Shown here: in pieces, positions 26,428-35,618 of the stretch
Position numbering within the stretch: position 1 is the stretch's first letter
Layout of the letters: each line of letters begins with the position of its first letter
NCBI GenBank assembly: GCA_018222965.1
Contig: JAAEZH010000010.1
Coordinates: 62,001 to 126,000, forward strand
Direction of reading: 5' to 3'
Length of the DNA stretch: 64,000 bases
Origin: Bacteroidota bacterium
GTDB lineage: Bacteria; Bacteroidota; Bacteroidia; Chitinophagales; Saprospiraceae
The notes under the pieces: generated by a model
Told to the model about the DNA's origin: nothing
The model's input: only the letters and a program-made list of their open reading frames with translations
Databases searched by the model: none
Position numbers and translations under genes: made by a program

Positions 26428-27216
26428 ATGAGATACTTACTGTTTACCCTTTTAGTAATTGGTTTATTCACAACTTGCCTAAACCCCTCACAATCATCTG
26501 AGGACGAGTCAGAGGCTGCATACGGCAATCCGCCAGCTGAAGGATTTAATCTGGAAGCCTCCGATCCTGAAGCCATTGCCTGGGCCGATTCTGTTATGGA
26601 AGCTCTGGGAGGCCGAAAAGCCTGGGATGGAGCCCGCTATTTCCGATGGAATTTCTTTGGAAATCGTCTTTGGTACTGGGATAAATACACTGGAAATGTT
26701 CGGGTAGAAATCCCTGAAAGTGAGACCATTGTATTGTATAACCTAAAGTCGGAAGAAGGGGCTTTGAGTCAAAAGGGTGTCGAGCAGACCAATCCGGATA
26801 GTTTGGATGTATATCTGGATAAGGCCCGGCGGGGCTGGATCAATGATTCCTATTGGCTGTTTATGCCTTTCAAGTTAAAGGATTCGGGGGTGACACTTTC
26901 TTATTTGGGGCAGGACACTTTGCCTGAAGGAAAGCCAGCTGAGCTGTTGCGTTTGCGGTTTGACGGGGTAGGAGTTACTCCGGAAAATGGATACCATCTT
27001 TGGATAGACAAAACCGATAACCTAATCAAACAATGGGCTTTTTATCGAAATGCTGATAATCCGGAACCAGGGTTCATTACACCCTGGGTAGATTACAAAT
27101 CCTATCAGGGCATTCTGCTTGCTTCATCCAGAGGACCTAATTATGAAATAGGGGATATTATGGTTTATGATAGTTTGGCGGCTGCTGTTTTTGAAGATTT
27201 GAATTGGGAGGAGTAG
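26428..27216 (+). CDS. Lipoprotein of unknown function
   Basis: 262 residues from ATG 26428. The frame is open further upstream, but across the preceding terminator, so that extension is rejected. Lipoprotein signal RYLLFTLLVIGLFTTC with Cys17. The mature part begins with an acidic linker, then a lipoprotein-carrier-like beta region: WADSVMEALGGRKAWDGARYFRWNFFGN, YWDKYTGNVRVE, ETIVLYNL, YHLWIDKTDNLIKQW. This recalls the LolA/LolB-like half-barrel lipoproteins common in Bacteroidota. No partner genes are adjacent. Localisation is confident, function is not. Confidence 0.8.
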   Translation: MRYLLFTLLVIGLFTTCLNPSQSSEDESEAAYGNPPAEGFNLEASDPEAIAWADSVMEALGGRKAWDGARYFRWNFFGNRLWYWDKYTGNVRVEIPESETIVLYNLKSEEGALSQKGVEQTNPDSLDVYLDKARRGWINDSYWLFMPFKLKDSGVTLSYLGQDTLPEGKPAELLRLRFDGVGVTPENGYHLWIDKTDNLIKQWAFYRNADNPEPGFITPWVDYKSYQGILLASSRGPNYEIGDIMVYDSLAAAVFEDLNWEE

Positions 27217-27344
27217 GCTTTTGGGGTGAGTTGTCTCGCTTTGCTCGTTAGTGGGTTGAGCCTGTTAATGCGCCGCAGGCGTATCTCAACCAAACTCAAC
27301 CCAACATTCGCTGAAAGCGAATGACTCAACCAAACTCAACCTTC
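27217..27344. repeat. Intergenic cluster of short three-base-loop palindromes
   Basis: Contains GCGCC-GCA-GGCGT and CATTCGCT-GAA-AGCGAATG hairpins separated by repeated CTCAACCAAACTCAACC tracts. Convergent region between the lipoprotein and DUF3293 genes, so it may aid termination. Confidence 0.5.
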
Positions 27345-27770
27345 TTAGACAAAAATCAATTCCGGTTCTCCTCCAATCTCCCCATAAACTATGGCTTTTT
27401 GCTCAACCTTCTTTGCGTAATGGATCCCTGATTCCTTATCCATACCCGGAACAAGGAAACTTTTTTCTTCCTGCCAGGAATCGTCATCAGGTACACCAGC
27501 TCCGGGCAATGGGTGGAAACCGGCATCCATTAATTCTTGAAAGAGCTTTAACTGACGTTCTGCATTCTCATTCGGCGAAAGCCGCACAGACCCCGGATTC
27601 CAGGCGGTGATAAAGACAAAAGAGGTGACATCCTTGCTTCTCAGGAATGCATCCAAATTGGGAGAATGCTGCCCAATTCGTAGAGAAATATCCGGCTTGT
27701 AGAGCTGGTATGTCGTGTTTTTGTACCATTCTGCCAGCTGCTCGTCGGAAGGTTTGTAAGAATCGTCCAT
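27345..27770 (-). CDS. DUF3293 family protein
   Basis: 141 residues. Matches the small DUF3293 family by FVFITAWNPGSVRLSPNENAERQ, then FHPLPGAGVPDDDSWQEEKSFLVPGM and QKAIVYGEIGGEPELIF. No enzymatic role is established for the family. ATG at 27770; the gene diverges from yidC. The 13-mer TTCGGCGAAAGCC lies inside its coding sequence at 27571-27583, encoding RLSPN on the minus strand. Confidence 0.8.
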   Translation of the reverse strand: MDDSYKPSDEQLAEWYKNTTYQLYKPDISLRIGQHSPNLDAFLRSKDVTSFVFITAWNPGSVRLSPNENAERQLKLFQELMDAGFHPLPGAGVPDDDSWQEEKSFLVPGMDKESGIHYAKKVEQKAIVYGEIGGEPELIFV

Positions 27771-27777
27771 GTTTTAG

Positions 27778-27806
27778 TTGGTGTAGACCAGAAAATTTTA
27801 CCTTTG
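27778..27806 (+). promoter_or_regulatory. Likely yidC promoter
   Basis: TTG 27778-27780, an 18-bp spacer and TACCTTTG 27799-27806, a perfect TAnnTTTG -7 box. Leaves a 5' UTR of about 40 nt before ATG 27853. Confidence 0.5.
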
Positions 27807-27852
27807 CGCGAAAGATAGACAATAAAGACCCTAAGTGGCAATATGACGATTT

Positions 27853-29757
27853 ATGGATAGAAATGCAATCATAGGATTTGGTTTGATCTTCCTGCTTATT
27901 TTGGCATGGCAGCGATTTACCCGTCCGACAGAAGCGGAGCTGGCCGAACAGGAGCGTATCCAGGACTCCATTCGAATGGCGCAGGAAATTGACACGACAA
28001 CCACAAATGTCGATCTGCTTACGGAAGATTTTAAAGAGGATACTTCTGCTTTTACTCAGGCAGTATCCAGCGACTCCGTAAAGCAGGCATTAATGATGCA
28101 GAGTTTTGGAGCTTTTGCTCCGGCTGCAACGGGTGAGGAGCAAACCTTTACGCTGGAGAATGACCTGTTGAAGCTGGTGATCAGCAATAAAGGCGGACAG
28201 ATTAAAGAGGTTGAACTTAAGGAGTATAGCAGAATCACTGAAAATGAAAAGCACGAGGAGGTTAAATCTCCTCTAAAATTGCTGGAAGACGAAAAAAATA
28301 AATTTGAATACCTGATTCCCGTACCTGGGGCAGCCAATAAAATCGTTAAAACCAGCGATCTGTACTTTACAGCTCAGCAGGAAGGGCAAGGCCTTGTATT
28401 GCGCGCCAGTGCTGGCAACGGACGATACTTTGAGCAACGCTATTCTCTGGAAGATGGCACGTATAATATTGGTTATGCCATCACTACCAAAGGCTTGAAT
28501 CAGATTGTTGATCCGACGCAGTCTACGATGACCCTCAACTGGGTCAACCACCTTACCAAGCTGGAGAAAAACGTGATGTATGAGCGTAATTACAGCACCA
28601 TCTATTACAAGCCGGCAGAAGAGGATGTAGAACATTGTTCCTGTACCGGGAATGATCTGGAAGAAATTGAAGGCGAACCATTGCGATGGATTTCACACTC
28701 CAATCAGTTCTTCAACAGTACCCTGATTGCAGAGTCTGCTTTCCCGGCAGCCAAGTTGGAAACATTGGTTTACGACGAGGAAGCAGAAGATCTGAAACGC
28801 CTGGAGTCATTGATTGAAGTACCGCTTTCTGGCGAACAGACATTTGCGATGGACATGTATGTTGGTCCGAATGAATTTAAAACCCTTCAGGCTTACGATC
28901 TGGAAATGGAATATATCATTCCATTTGGGCGAAGCATTCTGGGAACCATCAACCGCTGGGTTGTACGTCCGATATTTACCTTCTTTTCCAGTTTTATAGG
29001 CAGCATGGGGATTGTAATCCTGTTGCTGACAATCCTGATCAAACTGGTTCTTTACCCGCTCTCTTACCGGATGCTTTACAGCCAGGCAAAAATGGGCGCT
29101 CTTAAGCCACAACTTTCCGGCCTAAAAGAGAAATTCAAGGGAGACTCCCAGAAAGTGCAGGCAGAAACCATGAAGCTTTACCAGGAGAATGGTGTAAATC
29201 CTTTGGGTGGCTGTTTGCCGGTATTGTTCCAAATGCCTATCTGGATTGCACTGTATCGCTTTTTCCCGGCATCTATTGAATTCCGTCAGGAGTCTTTCCT
29301 TTGGGCTTCTGATTTGTCTTCTTACGATGTTGCTTTTACCCTGCCATTTACGGTTCCGTTTTATGGGGACCACGTAAGTTTGTTTACCCTGCTTTGGGCG
29401 GGTACTACGGTTATATACACCTACTTCAATACCCAGCAAATGGACATGGGCGGTACCAATCCGGCTATGAAGTACATGCAGTATTTTATGCCGGTGATGT
29501 TCCTGTTCTTCTTTAACAATTATGCTTCAGGTCTGACTTGTTACCTGCTCTTTAGTAATATTTTTAATATTGCACAAACGATCGTGACCAAAAACTATAT
29601 CATTAATCACGATAAGATCAGGCGGGAAATGGAGGCCCATAAAAAGAAACCGAAGAAGAAGGGCGGATTTCAATCCCGCCTGCAGGACGCGCTCAAAGAA
29701 CAGCAGCGTGTTCAGGAGGAACGGGCTAAATCCGGCAAAAAAGGACGAAAAAAATAA
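27853..29757 (+). CDS. yidC: Membrane protein insertase YidC
   Basis: 634 residues. N-terminal TM at about 5-20 (IIGFGLIFLLILAWQRF), then the large periplasmic beta-supersandwich typical of didermal YidC (about 60-340). The conserved five-TM insertase core follows: GSMGIVILLLTILIKLVLYPLSYRMLYSQAKM, LKPQLSGLKEKFKGD, ENGVNPLGGCLPVLFQMPIWIALYRFF and the late TM hairpins. The basic C-terminal tail (KKPKKKGGFQ ... GKKGRKK) may contact the ribosome. It inserts and folds inner-membrane proteins with or without SecYEG. Its stop overlaps the next ATG by 1 nt (TAATG). Confidence 0.97.
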   Translation: MDRNAIIGFGLIFLLILAWQRFTRPTEAELAEQERIQDSIRMAQEIDTTTTNVDLLTEDFKEDTSAFTQAVSSDSVKQALMMQSFGAFAPAATGEEQTFTLENDLLKLVISNKGGQIKEVELKEYSRITENEKHEEVKSPLKLLEDEKNKFEYLIPVPGAANKIVKTSDLYFTAQQEGQGLVLRASAGNGRYFEQRYSLEDGTYNIGYAITTKGLNQIVDPTQSTMTLNWVNHLTKLEKNVMYERNYSTIYYKPAEEDVEHCSCTGNDLEEIEGEPLRWISHSNQFFNSTLIAESAFPAAKLETLVYDEEAEDLKRLESLIEVPLSGEQTFAMDMYVGPNEFKTLQAYDLEMEYIIPFGRSILGTINRWVVRPIFTFFSSFIGSMGIVILLLTILIKLVLYPLSYRMLYSQAKMGALKPQLSGLKEKFKGDSQKVQAETMKLYQENGVNPLGGCLPVLFQMPIWIALYRFFPASIEFRQESFLWASDLSSYDVAFTLPFTVPFYGDHVSLFTLLWAGTTVIYTYFNTQQMDMGGTNPAMKYMQYFMPVMFLFFFNNYASGLTCYLLFSNIFNIAQTIVTKNYIINHDKIRREMEAHKKKPKKKGGFQSRLQDALKEQQRVQEERAKSGKKGRKK

Positions 29758-30341
29758 TGCGAATCTATTTTCTGATCGTATGTACATTTGGGATGGTAAG
29801 CCTTTGGTCTTGCCATCCCAAATCTATTCCGGCCCAGACCGAAACGGAAATTCCCGAAAGGGATTCGATGGCTGTTGAAAATATGCCTGAAACCCTGGTG
29901 ATGGATACTGTTGAGTTTGAGCTGGATACCCAAGTCGTTTATAGCTGGATCAAGTTTGCCCGCACTGCATGCTACGGCGAATGTCCGGTGTTTGATTTTG
30001 AGATTCTGTCAGATGGATCGGTCTTTTACCACGGGCACAAACACGTGTTGCGTTCGGGTTATCAAAAGGCACAGCTGAGTTCGATTCAACTGGAGAAACT
30101 GGTTCAACTTTCCGAATCTTTAGACCCACATAAATTTGCCTCCAACTACCCGGAATACAATGAAGCTATTCCGGATTTACCCGAAATCCATTTAGAGATA
30201 TTTGATAAGGGCAAATGGAAATCCATTCGCATCAATCACTTTCCTCCGCTTGCATTGATGTCCTATATTGATGAATTGGAAGAGCTGATGGATAGTCTAT
30301 CCTGGACTTCCTATCCCGATCCCGGCAACAAGGAAGAATAA
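29757..30341 (+). CDS. DUF6438-type lipoprotein
   Basis: 194 residues. Lipoprotein signal RIYFLIVCTFGMVSLWSC with Cys19. The mature part holds the DUF6438-like core: ARTACYGECPVFDFEILSDGSVFYHG, LRSGYQKAQLSSIQLEKL and PEIHLEIFDKGKWKSIRINH. The two cysteines in CYGEC are conserved in this group. Function unknown. The ATG overlaps the yidC stop by 1 nt, so it is translated from the yidC message. It converges with the GH31 gene, 5 bp apart. Confidence 0.8.
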   Translation: MRIYFLIVCTFGMVSLWSCHPKSIPAQTETEIPERDSMAVENMPETLVMDTVEFELDTQVVYSWIKFARTACYGECPVFDFEILSDGSVFYHGHKHVLRSGYQKAQLSSIQLEKLVQLSESLDPHKFASNYPEYNEAIPDLPEIHLEIFDKGKWKSIRINHFPPLALMSYIDELEELMDSLSWTSYPDPGNKEE

Positions 30342-30346
30342 GACTT

Positions 30347-32860
30347 TTATTTCTTCACTTCAACGAATTTAAATTTACCGGGTATTTCGCAAGTCAATAC
30401 ACCTTCTTTCGAGTATTTGAAGGAGATGGATTTTCCATCAACCTCCACGGCCTGTGGCTTAAAAGGCAATCCATGAAGGATCAGTGCAGTCTTTTCGTAG
30501 GGTTCCTGGTAATTCCCTTCCCGTTCCTGGCGCAACATCCAACTTTCTCCATTCCCCTCTTGCCGGAAAGCACGAAGCAAATAACCGTTTTTCTGGTATT
30601 TGTAGCCATCTCCTTCATCTTCAAACAATTCGGAGATGGCAGCTTCTTTAGCATAAAAGGCATGAAGAATAAGCTTTTCAGCCTGGCTGTCCAGCGTTGA
30701 TTGTCTTACCGGATAATTTGGGATAATAGCACCGGCACGTGCAAATACAGGCAGTTTATCCGCTTCCGCTGAATGTAAGATATAGCCTTTTTTGAGTTTC
30801 ACTTTTTCTCCTGTGTGGTAATCGTACCATTCGCCGGAAGGCAAAGGCAAGGCCATGTCGCGCACACCCGGCTGACAAATCGGGAATACCAGCAATTGTT
30901 CTCCCGAAAAGAAAGCTTCCTCCCAGTCTTTGTAACGGGGATCATCCGGATTCTCCAAAACGAGCGAGCGCATGACCGGACTGCCATCCTGGCTGAGCTT
31001 ATGGCAAAGCGTGTATAAGTAGGGAAGGAGTTGATACCTGAATTCGATGGCCGAACGAATGCCTGCTTCTGCTTCTTTGCCAAATGACCAGGGTTCCTGG
31101 TCCAGTCGATTGACTTTTTCTTCTTCCTTTATGGCATCTGCGTCGGTACCGGCAGCACCATCGACATTATTGCCCATTGAATGAATGCGAAAGAAAGGAT
31201 GAAAAGCCCCCAGTTGGGTCCATCGAACCATCAATTCCGGATCGGGCACATCTACAAACCCACCGATGTCGGAGCCGATCAGAGAAAAACCAGACAGGCT
31301 CATGCGCTGACACTGGGTACTGGCCAGCTTTAGGTGTTCCCAGGAAGCGATGTTGTCCCCGGTCCATCCAAAGGAAAATCGTTGTCCGCCGGCGTAGGTT
31401 GCCCGCGTAATCACAAGCGGTCGATTATCCGGCTTTATTCGCTTTAGACCATCTTGTGTAGCACGGACCATTTGTTGCCCGTAAATATTATGACCTTTTC
31501 GGTGATCGGTAGGATGACCGTCGTACTCGTGTCTTACTGCATCCGGGAACGTTTTGTGATTCACTTTAAATACGGCAGGTTCATTCATGTCGTTCCAGAA
31601 GCCGTGTACACCATGTTCTTCATACAATTCCCGGTAAAGACCTCCCCACCACCTTCTTACTTCCGGCTTGGTGAAATCCGGAAAAACGCAATTGTCCGGC
31701 CAGACGGGACCCATCATCAGTTCGCCGTCGGTGCGTCTGCAGAAATAATCCTTTTCCAAGCCTTCTGTATACACCTTGTAAGTTGGATCTACTTTGAGCC
31801 CCGGATCAATCATAACAACGGTGCGAAACCCTTTGTCTTCGAGTCGATGGATCATGCCCTTTGGATCCGGAAAGAGCATATCGTTCCAGGTGAAACAGCG
31901 GTAGCCGTCCATGTAATCAATATCAAGATAGATGGCATCACAGGGGATTTTGCGCTTGCGAAACTCCTCGGCGACTTCCATGACCCGGCTTTCGGGATAA
32001 TAGCTCCAACGACACTGATGGAAACCCAGCATCCACATAGCCGGGAGCTCCGGTTTGCCGGTAAGCCGGGCATAGGTTTTGGCTACATCCTGGCTGTCAT
32101 TACCACTGAAAAAGTAATAGTTTATCTCGCCGCCTCCGGCTCCAAATCGGAATCTGCCTGATTTGCCTTTACCAAAGTCAAACCAGCTTCGATAGGAGTT
32201 GTCGAAAAACAAGCCAAACCATCGGCCTTTTTTATGACCTACCGTAAATGGAATGGATTTGTAAAGAGGATCTGTGTCATTGCCGTAGGCAAAGGCATCG
32301 GTGTTCCAGTTTTCATATTTGCGGCCGTTGAGCTTTAAGGGACCACTTTTGTCACCCAGGCCAAAGTAACTGGTGCTTTTATCCAGCTTTTTTTCGACCG
32401 AAACATCACTCATGCCCGAAAGGATGGTGCTGTAGGCCCGGTATCCTTTTTTGTCTTTAACCAAGGATTTTCCGGCTGCATTGTAAAAGTGCACTTTCAA
32501 TCTATTGCGCATGATCCGGCACCGAAGTTCCTCCGTGATAATCTCCAGATAATCCTCCTTTTCTTCGAGTTGACAGGTTTTAGGGCCTTTCGGCGAATAG
32601 CCTGGATCTATAGCGTAGGAAAAGTCGGGTTGCCATTCACCGCGTGCTTTGTAGCGTATTCTGAAAACAGCATCGCTATGTACATCGATTCGAAGTTCAA
32701 CTCCATTAGCGGAAGCGATATGAAAGGTCGTACCCACCTTTTGAAAATGGCTCATTTCGTCGGGGCGGATGACCTCATACACATCATCAAATCGACTGCT
32801 GACATCCACTTTGTCAAATCGGACTAATGTCTTTGTTTTGGGGATGGCTGGTTTCTTCAT
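30347..32860 (-). CDS. Glycoside hydrolase family 31 alpha-glucosidase
   Basis: 837 residues. The GH31 N-terminal beta-sandwich (about 50-260) is followed by a (beta/alpha)8 barrel starting MWMLGFHQCRWSYY. The nucleophile Asp lies in GFWNDMNEP (about residue 421) and the acid/base Asp in GWTGDNIASWEHL (about 502). HPFFRIHSMGN and the C-terminal beta domains match alpha-glucosidases of about 800 residues. No signal peptide is seen, so it is probably cytoplasmic, acting on maltose- or glycogen-derived oligosaccharides. It overlaps the GlpD-like gene by 4 nt (ATGA). Confidence 0.93.
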   Translation of the reverse strand: MKKPAIPKTKTLVRFDKVDVSSRFDDVYEVIRPDEMSHFQKVGTTFHIASANGVELRIDVHSDAVFRIRYKARGEWQPDFSYAIDPGYSPKGPKTCQLEEKEDYLEIITEELRCRIMRNRLKVHFYNAAGKSLVKDKKGYRAYSTILSGMSDVSVEKKLDKSTSYFGLGDKSGPLKLNGRKYENWNTDAFAYGNDTDPLYKSIPFTVGHKKGRWFGLFFDNSYRSWFDFGKGKSGRFRFGAGGGEINYYFFSGNDSQDVAKTYARLTGKPELPAMWMLGFHQCRWSYYPESRVMEVAEEFRKRKIPCDAIYLDIDYMDGYRCFTWNDMLFPDPKGMIHRLEDKGFRTVVMIDPGLKVDPTYKVYTEGLEKDYFCRRTDGELMMGPVWPDNCVFPDFTKPEVRRWWGGLYRELYEEHGVHGFWNDMNEPAVFKVNHKTFPDAVRHEYDGHPTDHRKGHNIYGQQMVRATQDGLKRIKPDNRPLVITRATYAGGQRFSFGWTGDNIASWEHLKLASTQCQRMSLSGFSLIGSDIGGFVDVPDPELMVRWTQLGAFHPFFRIHSMGNNVDGAAGTDADAIKEEEKVNRLDQEPWSFGKEAEAGIRSAIEFRYQLLPYLYTLCHKLSQDGSPVMRSLVLENPDDPRYKDWEEAFFSGEQLLVFPICQPGVRDMALPLPSGEWYDYHTGEKVKLKKGYILHSAEADKLPVFARAGAIIPNYPVRQSTLDSQAEKLILHAFYAKEAAISELFEDEGDGYKYQKNGYLLRAFRQEGNGESWMLRQEREGNYQEPYEKTALILHGLPFKPQAVEVDGKSISFKYSKEGVLTCEIPGKFKFVEVKK

Positions 32861-34515
32861 GTTTGGGTGAATGTTGAATGATTGTTGATTTCGGATTTTA
32901 ACTTTTGCCTTTCTTCCTTAAGCTGAGCATCCGACCAGCCGAAACTGGATTGGAAATCACTTAGAATGAAGGGCGCAATTTCGGAAATACTTTGAATGTC
33001 AAAATACAATCTGCCGGTTCGACGATTGAAAAAATCCTGTGGATGGAAGCAGAGTTCATTTTGTAGGCAATAGGCCAGTTCGGCTCGACCAAGAGCGATT
33101 TCCGGAGCATCCTCGTAATCGCTGAGTCTTTCGATTACACGGTCTGAATTACGCCCGTAATTGCTGACAAGGTAGGCAGCCCGCAGGGGCGAAAGTCCGT
33201 AGCGCTGTACTTCAACAGCCAGTGCCTCCTCATAGGAATCTACCGCTGAAACATCTTCAAACGGTCCGCCTGTCAATGAAAGGTTTTTCGTTTTGCAATC
33301 CCCGAAACGATCGCGTTCAGAACGGTCAAAACGAGAAATAACCAGATCAGTTACTCGTTCTGCCATTTTGCGATAGCCGGTTAGTTTTCCGCCGGCAATA
33401 GAAATCAAACCCCTCGGAGCCTCAAAAATCTCATCCTTGCGGCTCATTTCTGATGCTTTCTTTCCGGGTTCGTAAATCAGCGGCCGTAATCCGGCCCAGC
33501 TGGATTCAATATCGTCTACTTTCAGGTTGGCTTCCGGAAACATCAGGTTGGTTCCGTCAAGCAAATACTGCACATCTTCGAGATTTGCATGTACCTGATC
33601 CGGATCTCCGTCATAGGGCGTATCGGTCGTTCCGATATAAGTGACCTTCAGACGAGGAATAGCAAAAAGCATTCGTCCGTCGGGAACATCAAAATATACA
33701 GCTTGCTTTAGGGGGAGTTTTTCGTGTGGAATGACAATGTGTACTCCTTTGCTCAGGAACAATCGTTTTCCCTCCAGGGATTTGTCTTCATCCCGCAATT
33801 CATCTACCCACGGACCAGCGGCACTTACCGTTTCTCGGGCTCGAATCTCCAGTTTTGTATCACCTGGAATATCTCTGGCTTCAATGCCTTTTACTTTCCC
33901 ATCCTGATAAATGAATTCTTCTGCTTCGCAATAATTTAAACATACAGCACCATGCTCAATGGCAGACATGGCAAGATCAATGGTCAATCGGGCATCGTCG
34001 GTTTGATATTCTGCGTAGTATCCGCTGCCCAAAAGTCCGTTTTTTCGGAGAATGGGTTCTTTCTCAAGCGTTTCTTCCCGGTTGAGCATGATCCGTCTGT
34101 CAGCACGCTCTACATCAGCAAGAAAATCATAGACCCGTAATCCAAGGGAGGTAGCCAGTCGACCAAAAGTGCCGCCTTCAATAAGCGGCAGTAACATTTT
34201 TCGCGGACGAACCAGATGGGGAGCCAACTTATGTACAATAGCTCTTTCCTGCCCTGTTTCTCGTACCAGACCGATTTCCAGCTGCTTCAGATACCTCAAT
34301 CCGCCGTGAATAAGTTTGGTGGACTTGCTGCTGGTGCCCGAGGCAAAGTCGTTCTTTTCCACCAGACAGACCTTTAGCCCCCGGGAGGCTGCATCAAGTG
34401 CAATGCCACATCCGGTTACTCCTCCGCCAATTATGAGGAGGTCAAAGGTATTTTCCTGCATGTGGTTTAAAATGTCGGAGCGCTTTAATGCCGAACTAAA
34501 ACCGGAGGGATCCAT
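32857..34515 (-). CDS. glpD: Glycerol-3-phosphate dehydrogenase (FAD, aerobic type)
   Basis: 552 residues. FAD-binding DLLIIGGGVTGCGIALDAASRG at 25-46, GTSSKSTKLIHGGLRYLKQLEIGLV, YYAEYQTDDARLTIDLAMSA and a C-terminal helical domain as in Bacillus GlpD. The first ATG (34515) is kept because its N-terminal SSALKRSDILNHM aligns with the usual leader of the family. It oxidises glycerol-3-phosphate to DHAP and passes electrons to quinone at the membrane. First gene of a two-gene operon with GH31 and divergent from the PfkB kinase. Confidence 0.93.
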   Translation of the reverse strand: MDPSGFSSALKRSDILNHMQENTFDLLIIGGGVTGCGIALDAASRGLKVCLVEKNDFASGTSSKSTKLIHGGLRYLKQLEIGLVRETGQERAIVHKLAPHLVRPRKMLLPLIEGGTFGRLATSLGLRVYDFLADVERADRRIMLNREETLEKEPILRKNGLLGSGYYAEYQTDDARLTIDLAMSAIEHGAVCLNYCEAEEFIYQDGKVKGIEARDIPGDTKLEIRARETVSAAGPWVDELRDEDKSLEGKRLFLSKGVHIVIPHEKLPLKQAVYFDVPDGRMLFAIPRLKVTYIGTTDTPYDGDPDQVHANLEDVQYLLDGTNLMFPEANLKVDDIESSWAGLRPLIYEPGKKASEMSRKDEIFEAPRGLISIAGGKLTGYRKMAERVTDLVISRFDRSERDRFGDCKTKNLSLTGGPFEDVSAVDSYEEALAVEVQRYGLSPLRAAYLVSNYGRNSDRVIERLSDYEDAPEIALGRAELAYCLQNELCFHPQDFFNRRTGRLYFDIQSISEIAPFILSDFQSSFGWSDAQLKEERQKLKSEINNHSTFTQT

Positions 34516-34567
34516 AATCGAAGTTTTTTTAGGGCAACAAGGAAATACTTAAAGTGTTTCCAAATAG

Positions 34568-34598
34568 TTTGCATCGTGTTAAATGTACAATAAGTTTA
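34568..34598 (+). promoter_or_regulatory. Likely promoter of PfkB-family kinase
   Basis: TTTG 34568-34571, a 19-bp spacer, and TAAGTTTA 34591-34598 (7 of 8 to TAnnTTTG). Predicted 5' UTR of roughly 20 nt, supporting ATG 34628. Confidence 0.45.
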
Positions 34599-34627
34599 AA
34601 TTCCGAACAAACGCTTACCTTTCTACC

Positions 34628-35572
34628 ATGGAAAGTAGAAGAACCAAAAAATACGATATTCTTGCTTGTGGCGAATTATTGATCGACTTCATTAGTTCTG
34701 ATTTTGCCGATAACCTGGATGAGGTCTCAGCCTTTAAGCGATTGCAGGGGGGGAGTCCGGCCAACCTGAGTATGAATATGGCCCGCCTGGGAAATCAGGT
34801 CGCATTAGCAGCAACAGTTGGCAATGACGATATGGGGCATTTCCTGGAAAGAAGTGTGAGCAGCCTTGGTGTACATACACATTGTTTGCGCAAGTCGGAT
34901 GCTCCAACCACCCTGATTCTGGTAACCCGCTCCAGGGAAGTGTCTAATTTTGAAGCTTACCGGGGTGCAGATCTGGATATTCAGCCCGGCCAAATTTCTC
35001 GGGCGCTTCTGGGAGATGTATCAATCCTGCATACTACTTGTTTTGCATTGAGCAAACAACCTGCCAGGGATACAATTCTCGAAGCAGCTGCTTTGGCTAA
35101 AAACGATGGAGCTACCCTGAGTATTGATGCCAATTATGCCCATAAAATCTGGCCGGAGCAAGAGGAAGCCAGAAATGTTGTTGAATCCTTTGTAGCAGAT
35201 GGCGGATTGGTTAAAATAAGTGAAGTAGACTTTGAAAGACTGTATGGCCGTCCGCTTGAAAATGCAGAAACAGTTATCGATCATTTTCTGGAGAAAGGGG
35301 CTTCCCTGGTATGTGTTACACTGGGCGGCGATGGTTGCTGGCTGGGTGATCAAAACGGACATCTTTTCCTTCCGGCCCGAAAAGTGGAGGTAAAGGATAC
35401 CACGGGAGCCGGCGATGCATTTTGGTCGGGTTTCCTGACAGCCTGGCTGGATGGAGGAGACAAAAACTTTTGCGGCCGAGCAGGTCGTAGGATGGCGGAA
35501 CTTAAACTCGGCCAATTTGGGCCACTGCCACATCGGGTAGACAGGGACAATTTGTACAAGACGGCCGAATAA
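34628..35572 (+). CDS. PfkB-family sugar kinase (fructokinase-like)
   Basis: 314 residues from ATG 34628; an ATG at 34583 is in frame but lies upstream of the predicted -7 box. Ribokinase-fold signatures: CGELLIDFIS, LQGGSPANLSMNMARLG (substrate Gly-Gly), and the anion hole/catalytic base DTTGAGDAFWSGFL near residue 262. It phosphorylates a hexose or pentose; the architecture is closest to fructokinases, but the substrate is unproven. Neighbouring GH31 and GlpD suggest a sugar/glycerol catabolic locus. A hairpin at 35577 ends the transcript. Confidence 0.9.
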   Translation: MESRRTKKYDILACGELLIDFISSDFADNLDEVSAFKRLQGGSPANLSMNMARLGNQVALAATVGNDDMGHFLERSVSSLGVHTHCLRKSDAPTTLILVTRSREVSNFEAYRGADLDIQPGQISRALLGDVSILHTTCFALSKQPARDTILEAAALAKNDGATLSIDANYAHKIWPEQEEARNVVESFVADGGLVKISEVDFERLYGRPLENAETVIDHFLEKGASLVCVTLGGDGCWLGDQNGHLFLPARKVEVKDTTGAGDAFWSGFLTAWLDGGDKNFCGRAGRRMAELKLGQFGPLPHRVDRDNLYKTAE

Positions 35573-35576
35573 AAAA

Positions 35577-35602
35577 GAGGCTGCCCGCTAGAGGACAGCC
35601 TC
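35577..35602. terminator. Hairpin between convergent genes
   Basis: GAGGCTG...CAGCCTC stem. The six-A run on its left gives a T-run in the minus direction, so it best serves the minus-strand metal cluster; it may also end the kinase transcript. Confidence 0.6.
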
Positions 35603-35618
35603 CTACAACCGCACATAA

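Noticed and set aside
31454-32161. 235-codon plus-strand frame inside GH31
   Set aside because: Shadow of the GH31 gene, whose catalytic motifs lie on the other strand.
35021-35533. 170-codon minus-strand frame inside the PfkB kinase gene
   Set aside because: Shadow frame; Cys/Gln-rich composition without domain.
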